Assembly: GCF_900626135.1 (NCBI RefSeq) | Contig: NZ_LR130785.1 | Location: forward strand, 1,025,241-1,089,240 | DNA from: Senegalia massiliensis | GTDB taxonomy: Bacteria > Bacillota > Clostridia > Tissierellales > SIT17 | Length of the DNA: 64,000 nucleotides | Direction: 5' to 3' | Shown: piece after piece, positions 1-7,978 of the stretch | Position numbering within the stretch: position 1 is the first letter of the stretch | How the letters are laid out: each line of letters begins with the position of its first letter | The notes under the pieces: generated by a model | The model's input: the letters and a program-made list of their open reading frames with translations, nothing else | Told to the model about the DNA's origin: nothing | Database searches by the model: none | Made by a program: the position numbers and the translations under genes

Positions 1-228
1 GCTTGTAAGTCTTTAGGAGCAATAAAAATATATGCTATATTAGTTATAGCTATATATATTATTGGTATGATTCTTATAAGTATTAACAATGCAATTCAAT
101 TTGAAGTTTTGGTGTTTGGAATTTTAATTATGTTTGCTTCATTTATTATTGCAATATTTTCAGCAATACTTAAAGAATTACTCAGAAAAGCAGTTGAGAT
201 AAAAGATGAAAATGACTTTACAATATAA
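1..228 (+). CDS. DUF2975 (YoaS-like) membrane protein, 3' part
   Basis: The first base is already inside an open frame that ends at a TAA at 226-228, so only the C-terminal 75 residues are present. They contain two strongly hydrophobic stretches and end in a charged tail of the form KAVEIKDENDFTI, which resembles the end of DUF2975 membrane proteins. The next gene, nine bases on, encodes a YozG-like Cro/C1 regulator, and DUF2975 and YozG-like genes are regular partners (yoaS/yozG in B. subtilis). The function of the family is not established. The family call rests on the short tail and the neighbour. Confidence 0.65.
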   Translation, partial: ACKSLGAIKIYAILVIAIYIIGMILISINNAIQFEVLVFGILIMFASFIIAIFSAILKELLRKAVEIKDENDFTI

Positions 229-237
229 GGTGATTAT

Positions 238-456
238 ATGGCTATTATAATTAATATTGATATAATGTTGGCGAAAAGAAAGATGAGTGTTACAGAACTA
301 TCTGAAAGAGTAGGTATAACCATATCTAATATTTCTATTCTTAAAAATGGAAAAGCTAAGGCTATAAGATTAACTACTTTAGATGCAATATGTAAAGCAT
401 TAGATTGTCAACCAGGAGATATATTAGAATATAAAGATTTAAATGAGGAGGAATAA
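238..456 (+). CDS. Small Cro/C1-type HTH regulator, YozG-like
   Basis: A 72-residue protein that is almost entirely one XRE helix-turn-helix. It opens with a short hydrophobic strand (MAIIINIDIML), then the helix AKRKMSVTELSERVG, the turn and recognition helix around ITISNISILKNG, and the TLDAICKALDCQPGDILEY ending typical of YozG-type regulators. It has no partner domain. The start follows an AAGGTGAT site by a few bases. It probably represses its own operon with the upstream DUF2975 gene; that is inferred from family behaviour, and no operator was identified. Confidence 0.85.
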   Translation: MAIIINIDIMLAKRKMSVTELSERVGITISNISILKNGKAKAIRLTTLDAICKALDCQPGDILEYKDLNEEE

Positions 457-458
457 AA

Positions 459-668
459 ATGAAAAAATATTTATTTAGTATTATTTTAGGGATTATGAGC
501 TTTATATGCTTGATGGGATATAATATAATTGGATCTACTGTTTTGTCAGATGGTACATTATCTGAACCCTTTTTTCTTATTCCAATAGGATTATTACTTG
601 CAGTTATTTCTATTATTTCGGCAATATTAATTTATATAGTTCCTAAGTTTATAAAAATTAATAATTAA
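459..668 (+). CDS. Small two-helix membrane protein, unknown
   Basis: A 69-residue hydrophobic protein with two predicted transmembrane helices, roughly residues 4-25 and 37-62, and a short basic C-terminus. The start is two bases after the regulator stop and is preceded by GAGGAGG within the end of that gene, so the two are translationally linked. I do not recognise the family. It is probably the last gene of the DUF2975/YozG unit, since a strong terminator follows. Confidence 0.7.
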   Translation: MKKYLFSIILGIMSFICLMGYNIIGSTVLSDGTLSEPFFLIPIGLLLAVISIISAILIYIVPKFIKINN

Positions 669-721
669 TATTCAAGTGTTATTTACAAAAATATATTTGA
701 ATATTTAGATTATAATATAAA

Positions 722-779
722 GCATATAAATAAATCATATCTATTATGAAGGTCATGATTTATTTATATGCCTTTTTTT
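722..779 (+). terminator. Intrinsic terminator, 17-bp perfect stem
   Basis: Perfect 17-base arms at 722-738 and 755-771 with a 16-base loop, followed by a run of seven T. It terminates the plus-strand unit ending at 668. The 3' arm and T run lie inside the last codons of the convergent minus-strand gene, so that gene's C-terminus is shaped by the terminator. Confidence 0.85.
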
Positions 780-1043
780 ATAAGACTTCCAAGTTGTTTT
801 AATTGAAGAATAAACACCTACAGCTGCATTTCCGTAAAATAAACCCATAAATATCCCAGCACTTAAATCTTGTTTATGCGCAAAGAAGATTGATATTATA
901 AGTCCTATTAAATTTGCAATTGATGGGACATAAATACCTTTAATTGAAAAAAATATTTTAATAATTTGTGTAACTACTACAACTGTAGGAACTGCTATAA
1001 TAGCATCCCAAAGATTTGTATGAATAATTGGAAACTCTTCCAT
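753..1043 (-). CDS. Small membrane protein, holin-like in size and layout
   Basis: A 96-residue protein read on the minus strand. A longer frame begins at 1115, but the ATG at 1043 has an ideal GAGGAGG site just upstream and starts the protein MEEFPIIHT. It has two or three hydrophobic segments, around residues 14-32, 39-56 and 64-80, and a basic tail KTTWKSYKKRHINKS. Length and topology resemble toxin-secretion/phage-lysis holins and similar uncharacterised clostridial proteins, but no diagnostic motif is visible. No lytic enzyme or phage gene is nearby, so a holin role is only a possibility. Confidence 0.6.
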   Translation of the reverse strand: MEEFPIIHTNLWDAIIAVPTVVVVTQIIKIFFSIKGIYVPSIANLIGLIISIFFAHKQDLSAGIFMGLFYGNAAVGVYSSIKTTWKSYKKRHINKS

Positions 1044-1190
1044 AATAAATTCCCTCCTCAAATAACTTTCAAAGGATATTTTATGTAATAGAAAAAAAAC
1101 TATGCATATTAACAAAATTTAGGAGTTTTTATAAATATAAAATTTATAAAAAGTTGAATTTTAGCTAATATAGAGATATTATTATAAAAA

Positions 1191-1225
1191 GTTAAGTAAT
1201 TAGATTCTAATTACTTAACTTTTTT
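1191..1225. terminator. Hairpin with A and T flanks upstream of the ECF sigma gene
   Basis: Arms of 13 bases at 1191-1203 and 1207-1219 with a 3-base loop, preceded by five A and followed by six T, so it could terminate in either direction. No gene ends here: it sits between two divergent genes. It may insulate them, or act in a leader of the sigma operon if transcription starts further upstream. Confidence 0.6.
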
Positions 1226-1305
1226 AAATTTCTTGAAAAAAATTTAAGCCAAATTAAGGAGATAGTCGTCTAATAAGTAGAAGGATAAAAAAACAAGTAG
1301 AGAAG

Positions 1306-1836
1306 GTGATTAATATTGATAAATTAGTGAAAAAAGCACAAAAAGGCAATGATAAAGCATTTTTGAAGCTTTTTAAATTTTATGAAGAAGAATTATATCG
1401 AATTGCTTATGTATATGTAAAGAAAAAAGATGATGCATTAGATGTAATTCAGGAGACAGCTTATCGTTCATTTAAAAATATAAAATCTTTGAAAAATCCA
1501 GAACATTTTAAAACTTGGGTAATAAGAATTACAATCAACTGTGCTATTGATCATATAAGAAAAAATAAAAAAGTAGTTCACTTAACAGAGGGATATGAAG
1601 AATTCATAGGAGATTATGATGAAGATATACCACTTAAATTAACAATTAATGAACTTCTAGACAAATTAAATACAGATGAAAAAAGTACTATTATATTAAA
1701 GTATTATAATGGATATACCTTTAAGCAAATATCTGAGATATTAGATATTCCTTTAGGAACAGCAAAATCTATATTATATAGGGCATTAAAGAAGCTTAGA
1801 TATGAATACTCGAAGGGAGAGGATATTAGTGAGTAA
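1306..1836 (+). CDS. ECF-family RNA polymerase sigma factor
   Basis: A 176-residue protein of normal ECF length with only regions 2 and 4. Region 2 runs from about residue 15 to 85 and includes ALDVIQETAYRSFKNI and the FKTWVIRITINCAID segment. Region 4 (about 110-170) has LTINELLDKL, the YYNGYTFKQISEILDIPLGTAKS recognition helix and RALKKLRYE. The start is a GTG at 1306 just after AGAAGG, so spacing is short. A CGTCTAA element at 1267-1273 looks like an ECF -10 box, suggesting autoregulation, but I could not find a convincing TGAAAC -35 at 16-17 bases. The overlapping next gene encodes its probable anti-sigma factor. Confidence 0.92.
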   Translation: MINIDKLVKKAQKGNDKAFLKLFKFYEEELYRIAYVYVKKKDDALDVIQETAYRSFKNIKSLKNPEHFKTWVIRITINCAIDHIRKNKKVVHLTEGYEEFIGDYDEDIPLKLTINELLDKLNTDEKSTIILKYYNGYTFKQISEILDIPLGTAKSILYRALKKLRYEYSKGEDISE

Positions 1837-2779
1837 TAAGATAAAGCAAGAAATAAATAAAATCGAGATTCCTAAAGAACTTCATGAGAGAAGTAAAATG
1901 GGTATTTTAAAAGTCAAAAATGAAAGATATAAAAATAGAAAAAATTATAAATTTAAAAATATTAGTCTAGTTGCTGGTGTAATTGTATTAATTGGAGTTA
2001 TTTCTATCTACAATAACTGGAATCAAAATAACAATATACCTAAACAAGGTGAACTTATTGTTAATGAAGATGGAAGTATAAAGATTCCTAAAATTCAATT
2101 ATCAGATGATTTATCACATGCAGATATGATAGGTTTAATAGTATATAATGGTAAAATTTATACACAAACAACTACAGAGATAAAATCTGAGAATGCAAAA
2201 AAAATATTAGGGGAAATGCTTGGAACAACAAAAGGAAATATTGATGAATGGAGTAATCAAAATGCTTATGATGAGGAATTTGCATCAACTATAGGGGAAA
2301 CTGATGTTTATTCTGTTAAAGGATATGATGAAGAATTTAGAATTATGACATATAAAGAAACGGAAGGAAAATCTTATGCTGAGTTTTATGAATCTTTAAA
2401 TGGAATTACTGTACATGATGGTGAAGATATATTTGGTAAATTGAAAATGAGTGAAAATGTATTAAATGCTAAGTATAGAATTTTTAGTGACTGGGATAAT
2501 AGTATTGATAATTATCATTCTATTAGTAACATGGATGCTGTAAACTCATTTATTGAATATCTAAATAATGCAAAACCTTTACTTCGGGAATCAAATTCAG
2601 ATCCAATAAGAAATTCTAGAAATAATGAGGAATATAGGAATTTAATAATTGAATTAAATGATGGATCTAAAGTCAATTTAACATTAATTAAAGGTGGATA
2701 TATCTATTATGGGTATATGAATATATATTTTAAAATGAATGAAAATGAATTTTTAAAAATATGGAATGAGATTAAATAA
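1829..2779 (+). CDS. Probable membrane anti-sigma factor for the ECF sigma
   Basis: A 316-residue single-pass membrane protein. I chose the GTG at 1829 because GGGAGAGG lies seven bases upstream; an earlier ATG at 1802 lacks a site and would overlap the sigma gene by 35 bases. The cytoplasmic head (about 1-50) carries IPKELHERSKMGILKVK, a pattern seen in clostridial ECF anti-sigma factors, then a transmembrane helix at about 51-68 and a large extracytoplasmic domain of no recognised fold. The 8-base overlap with the sigma gene implies coupled translation. I see no zinc-binding HxxxCxxC motif, so it is not a classic ZAS anti-sigma. The role is inferred from topology and gene order. Confidence 0.75.
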   Translation: MSNKIKQEINKIEIPKELHERSKMGILKVKNERYKNRKNYKFKNISLVAGVIVLIGVISIYNNWNQNNNIPKQGELIVNEDGSIKIPKIQLSDDLSHADMIGLIVYNGKIYTQTTTEIKSENAKKILGEMLGTTKGNIDEWSNQNAYDEEFASTIGETDVYSVKGYDEEFRIMTYKETEGKSYAEFYESLNGITVHDGEDIFGKLKMSENVLNAKYRIFSDWDNSIDNYHSISNMDAVNSFIEYLNNAKPLLRESNSDPIRNSRNNEEYRNLIIELNDGSKVNLTLIKGGYIYYGYMNIYFKMNENEFLKIWNEIK

Positions 2780-2784
2780 ATATA

Positions 2785-2829
2785 AAATACCTATTTGCAG
2801 TAATTAGATACTGTAAGTAGGTATTTTTT
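2785..2829 (+). terminator. Intrinsic terminator after the anti-sigma gene
   Basis: Arms built on AAATACCTA and TAGGTATTT with an inner extension, followed by six T. The stem contains a few wobbles. It closes the sigma/anti-sigma unit. The sequence from here to 2948 is AT-rich and holds no gene that I can see. Confidence 0.8.
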
Positions 2830-2948
2830 ATTATTAAACCTAGTTGTTAATTTTATTTTTAATAATAAAACTGTTAATTTAAATTATATAATTTTTAAAA
2901 CTTCATAATATCTTCAAAATTCACTTCTATAATGAATTCAAAGGGAAT

Positions 2949-2971
2949 CAATTGATAATAAATATCAATTG
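2949..2971. repeat. Inverted repeat upstream of the sulfur operon promoter
   Basis: Nine-base arms CAATTGATA (2949-2957) and TATCAATTG (2963-2971) separated by five bases. There is no T run, so it is not a terminator. It lies 10 bases upstream of the -35 box at 2982, where an activator or a second regulator could bind. No protein can be assigned. Confidence 0.5.
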
Positions 2972-2981
2972 AAAATTATTC

Positions 2982-3010
2982 TTGACAAAACAAAAAAGGT
3001 ATCTTATAAT
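2982..3010 (+). promoter_or_regulatory. Sigma-A promoter of the persulfide operon
   Basis: TTGACA at 2982-2987 and TATAAT at 3005-3010, both perfect consensus, separated by exactly 17 bases. Transcription would start around 3017, just before the operator at 3022-3038. A promoter this strong needs repression, which the operator could supply. Confidence 0.88.
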
Positions 3011-3021
3011 GTAATTACAAC

Positions 3022-3038
3022 ATACCCCCTAGGGGTAT
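3022..3038. promoter_or_regulatory. CsoR/CstR-type operator
   Basis: ATACCCC-CTA-GGGGTAT, a near-perfect palindrome with GC-rich inner arms in otherwise AT-rich DNA. It overlaps or directly follows the predicted transcription start. CsoR-family repressors, including the persulfide sensor CstR, use operators of the form ATACCC-n-GGGTAT, and the genes behind this site are sulfur transferases. The repressor gene itself is not in this window. Confidence 0.82.
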
Positions 3039-3103
3039 AAAGATTTAAGCAAAAGATTATTAAAATCAAAAGTAGAAATCTTTTACTATCAAGGAGGTTA
3101 AAT

Positions 3104-3676
3104 ATGAAAGTTCAAGTTAACAAAGTGGTAGACGCTAAAGGCTTATCATGTCCAATGCCTATTGTTAAAACAAAAAAAGGCATGGATGAAATAACACCAG
3201 GCCAAGTAATTGAAGTTCAAGCAACTGATAAAGGTTCCTTGGCAGATATTAAGGCATGGGCTAAAAGTACAGGACATGAATATATAGGAACTACAGATGA
3301 AGACAACATATTAAAACATTATATTAGAAAATCTAGTTCAGAAGAGGTTAAATCAGAAGAAACATTTCCTCACACTATAAGTCAAGAAGAGGTAGAAAAA
3401 AATCTAAACTCAGAAAGAGTAACAATATTAGATGTAAGAGAGCCTGCAGAATATGCTTTTAATCATATTCCAGATGCTGTATCTATTCCTTTTGGAGAAT
3501 TGGAAAATAGATTAGATGAATTAGATAAAAATAATGAATTATATGTAGTATGTCGTACAAGTCATAGAAGTGATATGGCTAGCAAAGTATTATCAAGTAA
3601 TGGATTTAAGAATGTAAAAAAAGTGGTTCCAGGAATGTCTGAATGGCAAGGACCCATGGAGAGTAAGAACAAATAA
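3104..3676 (+). CDS. yrkF: TusA-rhodanese fusion sulfurtransferase, YrkF-like
   Basis: A 190-residue cytoplasmic two-domain sulfur carrier. Residues 1-75 are a TusA domain with the CPMP motif (Cys16). Residues 88-185 are a rhodanese domain with the active-site loop CRTSHRS (Cys150) and the GMSEW ending. Both cysteines can carry a persulfide, so the protein can pass sulfane sulfur between low-molecular-weight persulfides and the next enzymes. It is the first gene after the CstR-type operator, with an AAGGAGGT site. Gene order and domains match B. subtilis yrkF and are related in design to CstA of S. aureus. The physiological role is inferred. Confidence 0.9.
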   Translation: MKVQVNKVVDAKGLSCPMPIVKTKKGMDEITPGQVIEVQATDKGSLADIKAWAKSTGHEYIGTTDEDNILKHYIRKSSSEEVKSEETFPHTISQEEVEKNLNSERVTILDVREPAEYAFNHIPDAVSIPFGELENRLDELDKNNELYVVCRTSHRSDMASKVLSSNGFKNVKKVVPGMSEWQGPMESKNK

Positions 3677-3714
3677 AAAATAAATTAAGATAATTATAAA
3701 TAGGAGGTAATAAA

Positions 3715-4113
3715 ATGAGTAAGAAAAAAATTGCGATAATTGCAAGTAATGGTGGTTTATTTGATGCATATAAGGTGTTTAATATAGCAACTGCAGCTAG
3801 TACAACAGATTCAGAGGTAGGTATATTCTTCACATTTGAAGGGTTAAATTTAATTCACAAAGAAGGTCATAAGAACTTAGAGATGCCTAAAGGTAAAGAG
3901 CATTATGCTGAAGGTTTTAAAAAGGCAAATGTTCCTTCAATTGAACAATTAGTAGAAATGACATCTGATTTAGGGGTTAAACTAATTGCTTGTCAAATGA
4001 CAATGGATGTAATGGGATTAGAAAAAGAAGATTTTGTAGATGGCATAGATGTTGGTGGAGCTGTAACATTTTTAGAATATGCTAACGATGCTGATGTAGT
4101 ATTAACATTTTAG
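3715..4113 (+). CDS. yrkE: DsrE/DsrF-like sulfur carrier, YrkE-like
   Basis: A 132-residue protein of the DsrE/DsrF/DrsH-like family. It starts with the beta-strand and loop KIAIIASNGGLFDAYK and has the FFTFEGLNL segment and a single strongly placed cysteine, Cys93, in LIACQMTMDVMG, the site where relatives hold a persulfide. It ends in the family tail DADVVLTF. It lies 38 bases after the TusA-rhodanese gene and 26 before the rhodanese-dioxygenase gene, each with its own AGGAGGT site. It is likely a sulfur relay partner of those proteins. The acceptor is not known. Confidence 0.87.
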   Translation: MSKKKIAIIASNGGLFDAYKVFNIATAASTTDSEVGIFFTFEGLNLIHKEGHKNLEMPKGKEHYAEGFKKANVPSIEQLVEMTSDLGVKLIACQMTMDVMGLEKEDFVDGIDVGGAVTFLEYANDADVVLTF

Positions 4114-4139
4114 ACAATATTAATTAAGGAGGTATATAT

Positions 4140-5270
4140 ATGAGTGTATCTATGATGAGTAGATCTGAGACTTTTAATCGTATAATTAATAAAGAAGAAT
4201 TGTTTATTTTAGATGTTAGAAATGCTGAAGAGTTTTCTGAATGGAAAATAGAAGGAGAAAATATTCAACACTATAACAAACCTTATTTTGAACTTTTAGA
4301 AAGTGTTGATGGTATTCTTGATAAACTTCCTAAGGATAAAGATATTTTAGTTGTATGTGCTAAAGAAGGTTCATCTAAAATGATAGCTGAAAAGTTATCT
4401 GAAAAGGGATTGGATGTTTACTATCTTGAAGGTGGTATGAAAGAATGGAGTGAATATTTACATCCTGTTAAAGTTGGTGATTTAAAAGAAGGTGGAAGTG
4501 TTTATCAATTTGTAAGAATTGGAAAAGGATGTTTATCATATTTAGTGGAATCTGAAGGCGAAGGTGTAGTAATTGATGCAGTTAGAACTATAGATGCATT
4601 TAAAGATTTTGCTAAAGAGAATAATATAGAAATAAAACATGTACTTGATACCCATTTACATGCAGATCATATTTCTGGAGGGAGACATTTAGCGAAAGAT
4701 GTAGGAGCCGCTTATTGGCTTCCACCTAAAGATGCTACGGAAGTAACATTTAACTATGAAGAATTAAATGAAGAAAAAGAAATTAAAATTGGTAGTAAAA
4801 ATATAAAAATTGAGCCTATATATTCTCCAGGGCATACTATAGGTAGTACGTCATTTAACATAAATGATGAATACTTGATGACAGGTGATATTCTATTTGT
4901 AGAATCAATTGGTCGACCAGATTTAGCAGGAAAAGCAGAAGACTGGGTTTCTGATCTTCGAAATACACTATATAGTCTATACAAGAAATTACCAAATAAT
5001 TTAATTGTTTTACCTGCACACTTTGGTAAAGTTAGTGAACTTGATAATAAAGGAAGAGTAATGGAGTCACTAGGAGAACTATATAAAGTAAACTTAGGAC
5101 TTAATATAAATAGTGAGGAAGATTTTAGAAAGACAGTAACAGAAAATCTTCCACCACAACCAAATTCATATAAGGAAATACGTCAAGTGAATATGGGGAA
5201 AATAGAACCTGATGTGGATGAACAAAGAGAAATGGAAATAGGTCCAAATCGTTGTGCTATACATGATTAA
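4140..5270 (+). CDS. yrkH: Rhodanese-persulfide dioxygenase fusion, YrkH-like
   Basis: A 376-residue protein with a rhodanese domain first (about 8-108, Cys73 in CAKEGSS) and a metallo-beta-lactamase fold after it (about 115-300). The metal motif is HLHADH (His172, His174, Asp176, His177), followed by SPGHTIGS (His232), TGD (Asp250) and the GRPDL loop typical of ETHE1-type persulfide dioxygenases, which oxidise glutathione-like persulfides to sulfite with a single iron. S. aureus CstB has the same two activities in the opposite domain order. In an anaerobe the oxygen-using step raises the question of its role in oxygen stress. The activity is inferred from motifs. Confidence 0.88.
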   Translation: MSVSMMSRSETFNRIINKEELFILDVRNAEEFSEWKIEGENIQHYNKPYFELLESVDGILDKLPKDKDILVVCAKEGSSKMIAEKLSEKGLDVYYLEGGMKEWSEYLHPVKVGDLKEGGSVYQFVRIGKGCLSYLVESEGEGVVIDAVRTIDAFKDFAKENNIEIKHVLDTHLHADHISGGRHLAKDVGAAYWLPPKDATEVTFNYEELNEEKEIKIGSKNIKIEPIYSPGHTIGSTSFNINDEYLMTGDILFVESIGRPDLAGKAEDWVSDLRNTLYSLYKKLPNNLIVLPAHFGKVSELDNKGRVMESLGELYKVNLGLNINSEEDFRKTVTENLPPQPNSYKEIRQVNMGKIEPDVDEQREMEIGPNRCAIHD

Positions 5271-5282
5271 AGGAGAGATAAA

Positions 5283-5513
5283 ATGAAAGTAGATAAAGTA
5301 TTAGATGTTAAGGGACTATCATGTCCTATGCCTATTGTGAAAACTAAAAAAGCAATCGATGAACTTAGCGTTGATCAACTACTTGAAGTACATGTTACTG
5401 ATAAAGGTGCAAAGAATGATTTTGCAGCATGGATGAAATCATCAGCGCATGAATTGTTAGATACTCAAGAAGAAGAGAATGTTATAAAATTTTATATAAG
5501 AAAAGGGAATTAA
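5283..5513 (+). CDS. yrkI: Stand-alone TusA-family sulfur carrier, YrkI-like
   Basis: A 76-residue single TusA domain with the CPMP motif (GLSCPMPIVKTKKAIDEL) and the DKGAKNDFAAW helix. It closely resembles the TusA half of the fusion at 3104, so one probably arose from the other. The start follows AAAGGAGA and lies 12 bases after the dioxygenase gene, hence the same transcript. It carries sulfane sulfur on the motif Cys; the recipient is unknown. Confidence 0.9.
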   Translation: MKVDKVLDVKGLSCPMPIVKTKKAIDELSVDQLLEVHVTDKGAKNDFAAWMKSSAHELLDTQEEENVIKFYIRKGN

Positions 5514-5515
5514 AA

Positions 5516-5539
5516 AAAGGGCATCATATGATGCCCTTT
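5516..5539. terminator. Palindromic hairpin, weak terminator or processing site
   Basis: A perfect 24-base palindrome AAAGGGCATCAT/ATGATGCCCTTT directly after the yrkI-like gene. There is no U tract after it (TTTAATCCC), so termination would be partial. It may lower expression of the transporter and carbonic anhydrase relative to the sulfur genes or stabilise an mRNA end. Confidence 0.6.
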
Positions 5540-5573
5540 AATCCCAAAATAATATGAAAGGAGCAATTGAATT

Positions 5574-7247
5574 ATGATTAAAAAAATTCCAGCTGTCAAA
5601 TGGATGTCTGAATATAAAAGTGAAAATTTAAGTAGTGATATACTTGCTGGTATAATTGTTGCTATAATGCTAATTCCTCAAGGGATGGCATATGCTATGT
5701 TAGCTGGATTGCCACCTGAGATAGGATTATATTCCTCAACTATTCCTTTAATTATATATGCTTTATTTGGTTCATCTAGACATCTTGCTATTGGTCCTGT
5801 AGCTATGGTGTCTTTATTAGTTGCAGAAGGTATTTCTGGTATTGCTACATCTGGTTCAAGTGAATATATAAAATATGCATTGATATTAGCATTAATGGTG
5901 GGAGTAATACAATTTTTATTGGGAATATTTAAGTTAGGGTTTATAGTTAATTTCTTATCTCATGCAGTTATTAGTGGTTTTACATCTGCAGCAGCTTTAA
6001 TTATTGGATTAAGTCAATTAAAACATTTACTTGGAATTGATTTAGGGAGAGGTAAGACAGTATTTCATTTAATATATGAAGCTATAATGCGTATTAATGA
6101 AGTAAATATTATTGCTTTATTGATAGGCATTATAAGTATTGCTATTCTTTATTTTGTCAAAAAGAAATTTCCTAAATTTCCAACCCCACTTATAGTAGTG
6201 ATGGGAAGCATATTAATAGTTAAAGGATTTAATTTAAATGAATTAGGTGTTAGCATAGTTGGAGATATACCTAAAGGATTACCATCTTTTTCATTTCATG
6301 AATTAAATTTTGATGTATTTTCTACTTTATTTCCAATTGCATTAGTAATTTCTTTTGTTAGCTTTATGGAATCTATAGCTGTTGCTAAAGCTTTAGCTGC
6401 TAAAGATAGATATAATGTTGATTCGAATAAAGAGTTGATTGGATTAGGATTGGCTAATATAGTAGGATCATTTTTCTCATCATATCCAGTGACAGGAGGC
6501 TTTTCTAGATCTGCAGTTAATTATCAATCTAATGCGAAAACAGGTTTAGCTTCAATAATTACAGCATTAATTATAATAGTTACACTTATCTTCTTTACTG
6601 GATTATTCTATTATTTACCTAATGCAGTACTAGCATCAATTATAATGGTATCAGTTTTTGGATTAATTGATATTAAAGAAGCTAAATATTTATTTAAAGT
6701 AAAAAAAGCAGATGGTTGGACATTAGTTATTACCTTTATATCCACACTTGTATTAGGTATTGAAAGAGGTATATTAGTTGGAGTTGGGGTTTCACTTCTA
6801 ATATTTATATGGGAAAGAGCATATCCTCATATAGCAGAATTAGGCTATTTAGAAGAAGAGGGTGTATTTAGAGATGTAGCAAAACATCCTAATGCAAAGA
6901 CATATAAGGAAGGTGTAATCTTAAGAGTAGATGCATCTCTTTATTTTGCAAATATGAAATTTTTAGAAGATAAATTATGTAATATAATAGGTGAAAATAA
7001 AGAAATAAAATGGTTTATTCTTGATTTTTCAGGAGTTAATAAAATAGATGGTGTATCTATACACTCACTAGAAGGTATATTAGGAAATTGCAAAAATAAA
7101 GAAGTTGAATTTTATTTAAGTGGAATTAAAGGATCAGTTATGGATATGATGAAAAGAGCAAAATTAGATCAAAGATTAGGAAATAAAATAAAATATTTAA
7201 CAATTAATCATGCGTTAAAAAAAATAGAGCCTTATGCAAGTAAATAA
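5574..7247 (+). CDS. SulP-family anion permease with C-terminal STAS domain
   Basis: A 557-residue integral membrane protein. The SulP signature region (PQGMAYAMLAGLPPEIGLYSS) is at about residues 35-56, followed by 10-12 hydrophobic helices up to about 410, a GGFSRSAVN segment in the middle, and a cytoplasmic STAS domain (about 430-550). SulP proteins move sulfate or bicarbonate, usually with proton or sodium. The sulfur operon upstream suggests an oxyanion such as sulfate or sulfite; the carbonic anhydrase 29 bases downstream suggests bicarbonate. The sequence does not settle this. The start has an AAAGGAG site at 5559-5565. Confidence 0.88.
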   Translation: MIKKIPAVKWMSEYKSENLSSDILAGIIVAIMLIPQGMAYAMLAGLPPEIGLYSSTIPLIIYALFGSSRHLAIGPVAMVSLLVAEGISGIATSGSSEYIKYALILALMVGVIQFLLGIFKLGFIVNFLSHAVISGFTSAAALIIGLSQLKHLLGIDLGRGKTVFHLIYEAIMRINEVNIIALLIGIISIAILYFVKKKFPKFPTPLIVVMGSILIVKGFNLNELGVSIVGDIPKGLPSFSFHELNFDVFSTLFPIALVISFVSFMESIAVAKALAAKDRYNVDSNKELIGLGLANIVGSFFSSYPVTGGFSRSAVNYQSNAKTGLASIITALIIIVTLIFFTGLFYYLPNAVLASIIMVSVFGLIDIKEAKYLFKVKKADGWTLVITFISTLVLGIERGILVGVGVSLLIFIWERAYPHIAELGYLEEEGVFRDVAKHPNAKTYKEGVILRVDASLYFANMKFLEDKLCNIIGENKEIKWFILDFSGVNKIDGVSIHSLEGILGNCKNKEVEFYLSGIKGSVMDMMKRAKLDQRLGNKIKYLTINHALKKIEPYASK

Positions 7248-7276
7248 TCTTAAGTTTAAGGGAGGACGTATTAGTT

Positions 7277-7861
7277 ATGAACACTATAAAGCATGATATA
7301 GCATTACAAAAGTTGATTAAAGGAAACAAAGAATATGTAGCAGAAAAGTCTTCGGATTCTAATAAATCATTAAAACGACGTCAAGAAGTAATGGATGAAC
7401 AAAATCCTTTTGCAGTTATATTGAGTTGTTCAGACTCTAGAGTTCCACCTTCAGTTATTTTTAATCAAGGTATTGGAGATTTATTTGTTATACGTACAGC
7501 TGGAAATACTATAGATGATTTAGTTATAGGAAGCATTGAATATGCAATAGAAAACCTAGGTGTACAATTAATAATGGTAATGGGACACGAAAAATGTGGT
7601 GCTATAGATGCAGCTATACAAGAAACTACTAGTCTTGGACATATGAATAGCTTTGTAGAAACAATAAAACCTGCTATCGAAAATATGGACAAAGATTTAA
7701 TGGATAAGTGGAATAATGCATCAAAGATGAATGTATTAAGTATAGTTGAAAGATTAAGCCTATCAGATCCTATTCTAAGCAAAAAAATTAAAGAAAATAA
7801 TTTAGAGATTATTGGTTCATTTTATCATCTAGATAGTGGATTAGTAGAAATTATTAAGTAG
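7277..7861 (+). CDS. Beta-class carbonic anhydrase
   Basis: A 194-residue enzyme that interconverts CO2 and bicarbonate. The zinc ligands are all visible: Cys51, Asp53 and Arg55 in CSDSRVP, and His104 and Cys107 in HEKCG. Length is normal for bacterial beta-CAs. It follows the SulP gene with GGGAGGA upstream and is followed by a terminator, so it ends this transcript. Pairing with SulP suggests bicarbonate supply or pH control. It also bears on the purine operon, whose PurE has no PurK partner here and would use CO2/bicarbonate, but that link is speculation. Confidence 0.93.
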   Translation: MNTIKHDIALQKLIKGNKEYVAEKSSDSNKSLKRRQEVMDEQNPFAVILSCSDSRVPPSVIFNQGIGDLFVIRTAGNTIDDLVIGSIEYAIENLGVQLIMVMGHEKCGAIDAAIQETTSLGHMNSFVETIKPAIENMDKDLMDKWNNASKMNVLSIVERLSLSDPILSKKIKENNLEIIGSFYHLDSGLVEIIK

Positions 7862-7863
7862 CT

Positions 7864-7900
7864 AAAAACTTCCTTAAACATATGTTTAGGGAAGTTTTTT
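7864..7900 (+). terminator. Terminator after the carbonic anhydrase gene
   Basis: AAAACTTCC and GGAAGTTTT arms with an inner TTAAACATATGTTTA palindrome and six T. It ends the sulfur/SulP/carbonic anhydrase transcript. Confidence 0.85.
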
Positions 7901-7978
7901 AATTTATATAAATATTCATAATATCTTCAAATTTATTTTTTAAAATAAAATATATAAAAATGTATAGGAGATGAAAAT

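Noticed and set aside
753-1043. A prophage lysis module based on the holin-like protein
   Set aside because: There is no endolysin, integrase or other phage gene nearby, and the size and topology alone are not diagnostic.
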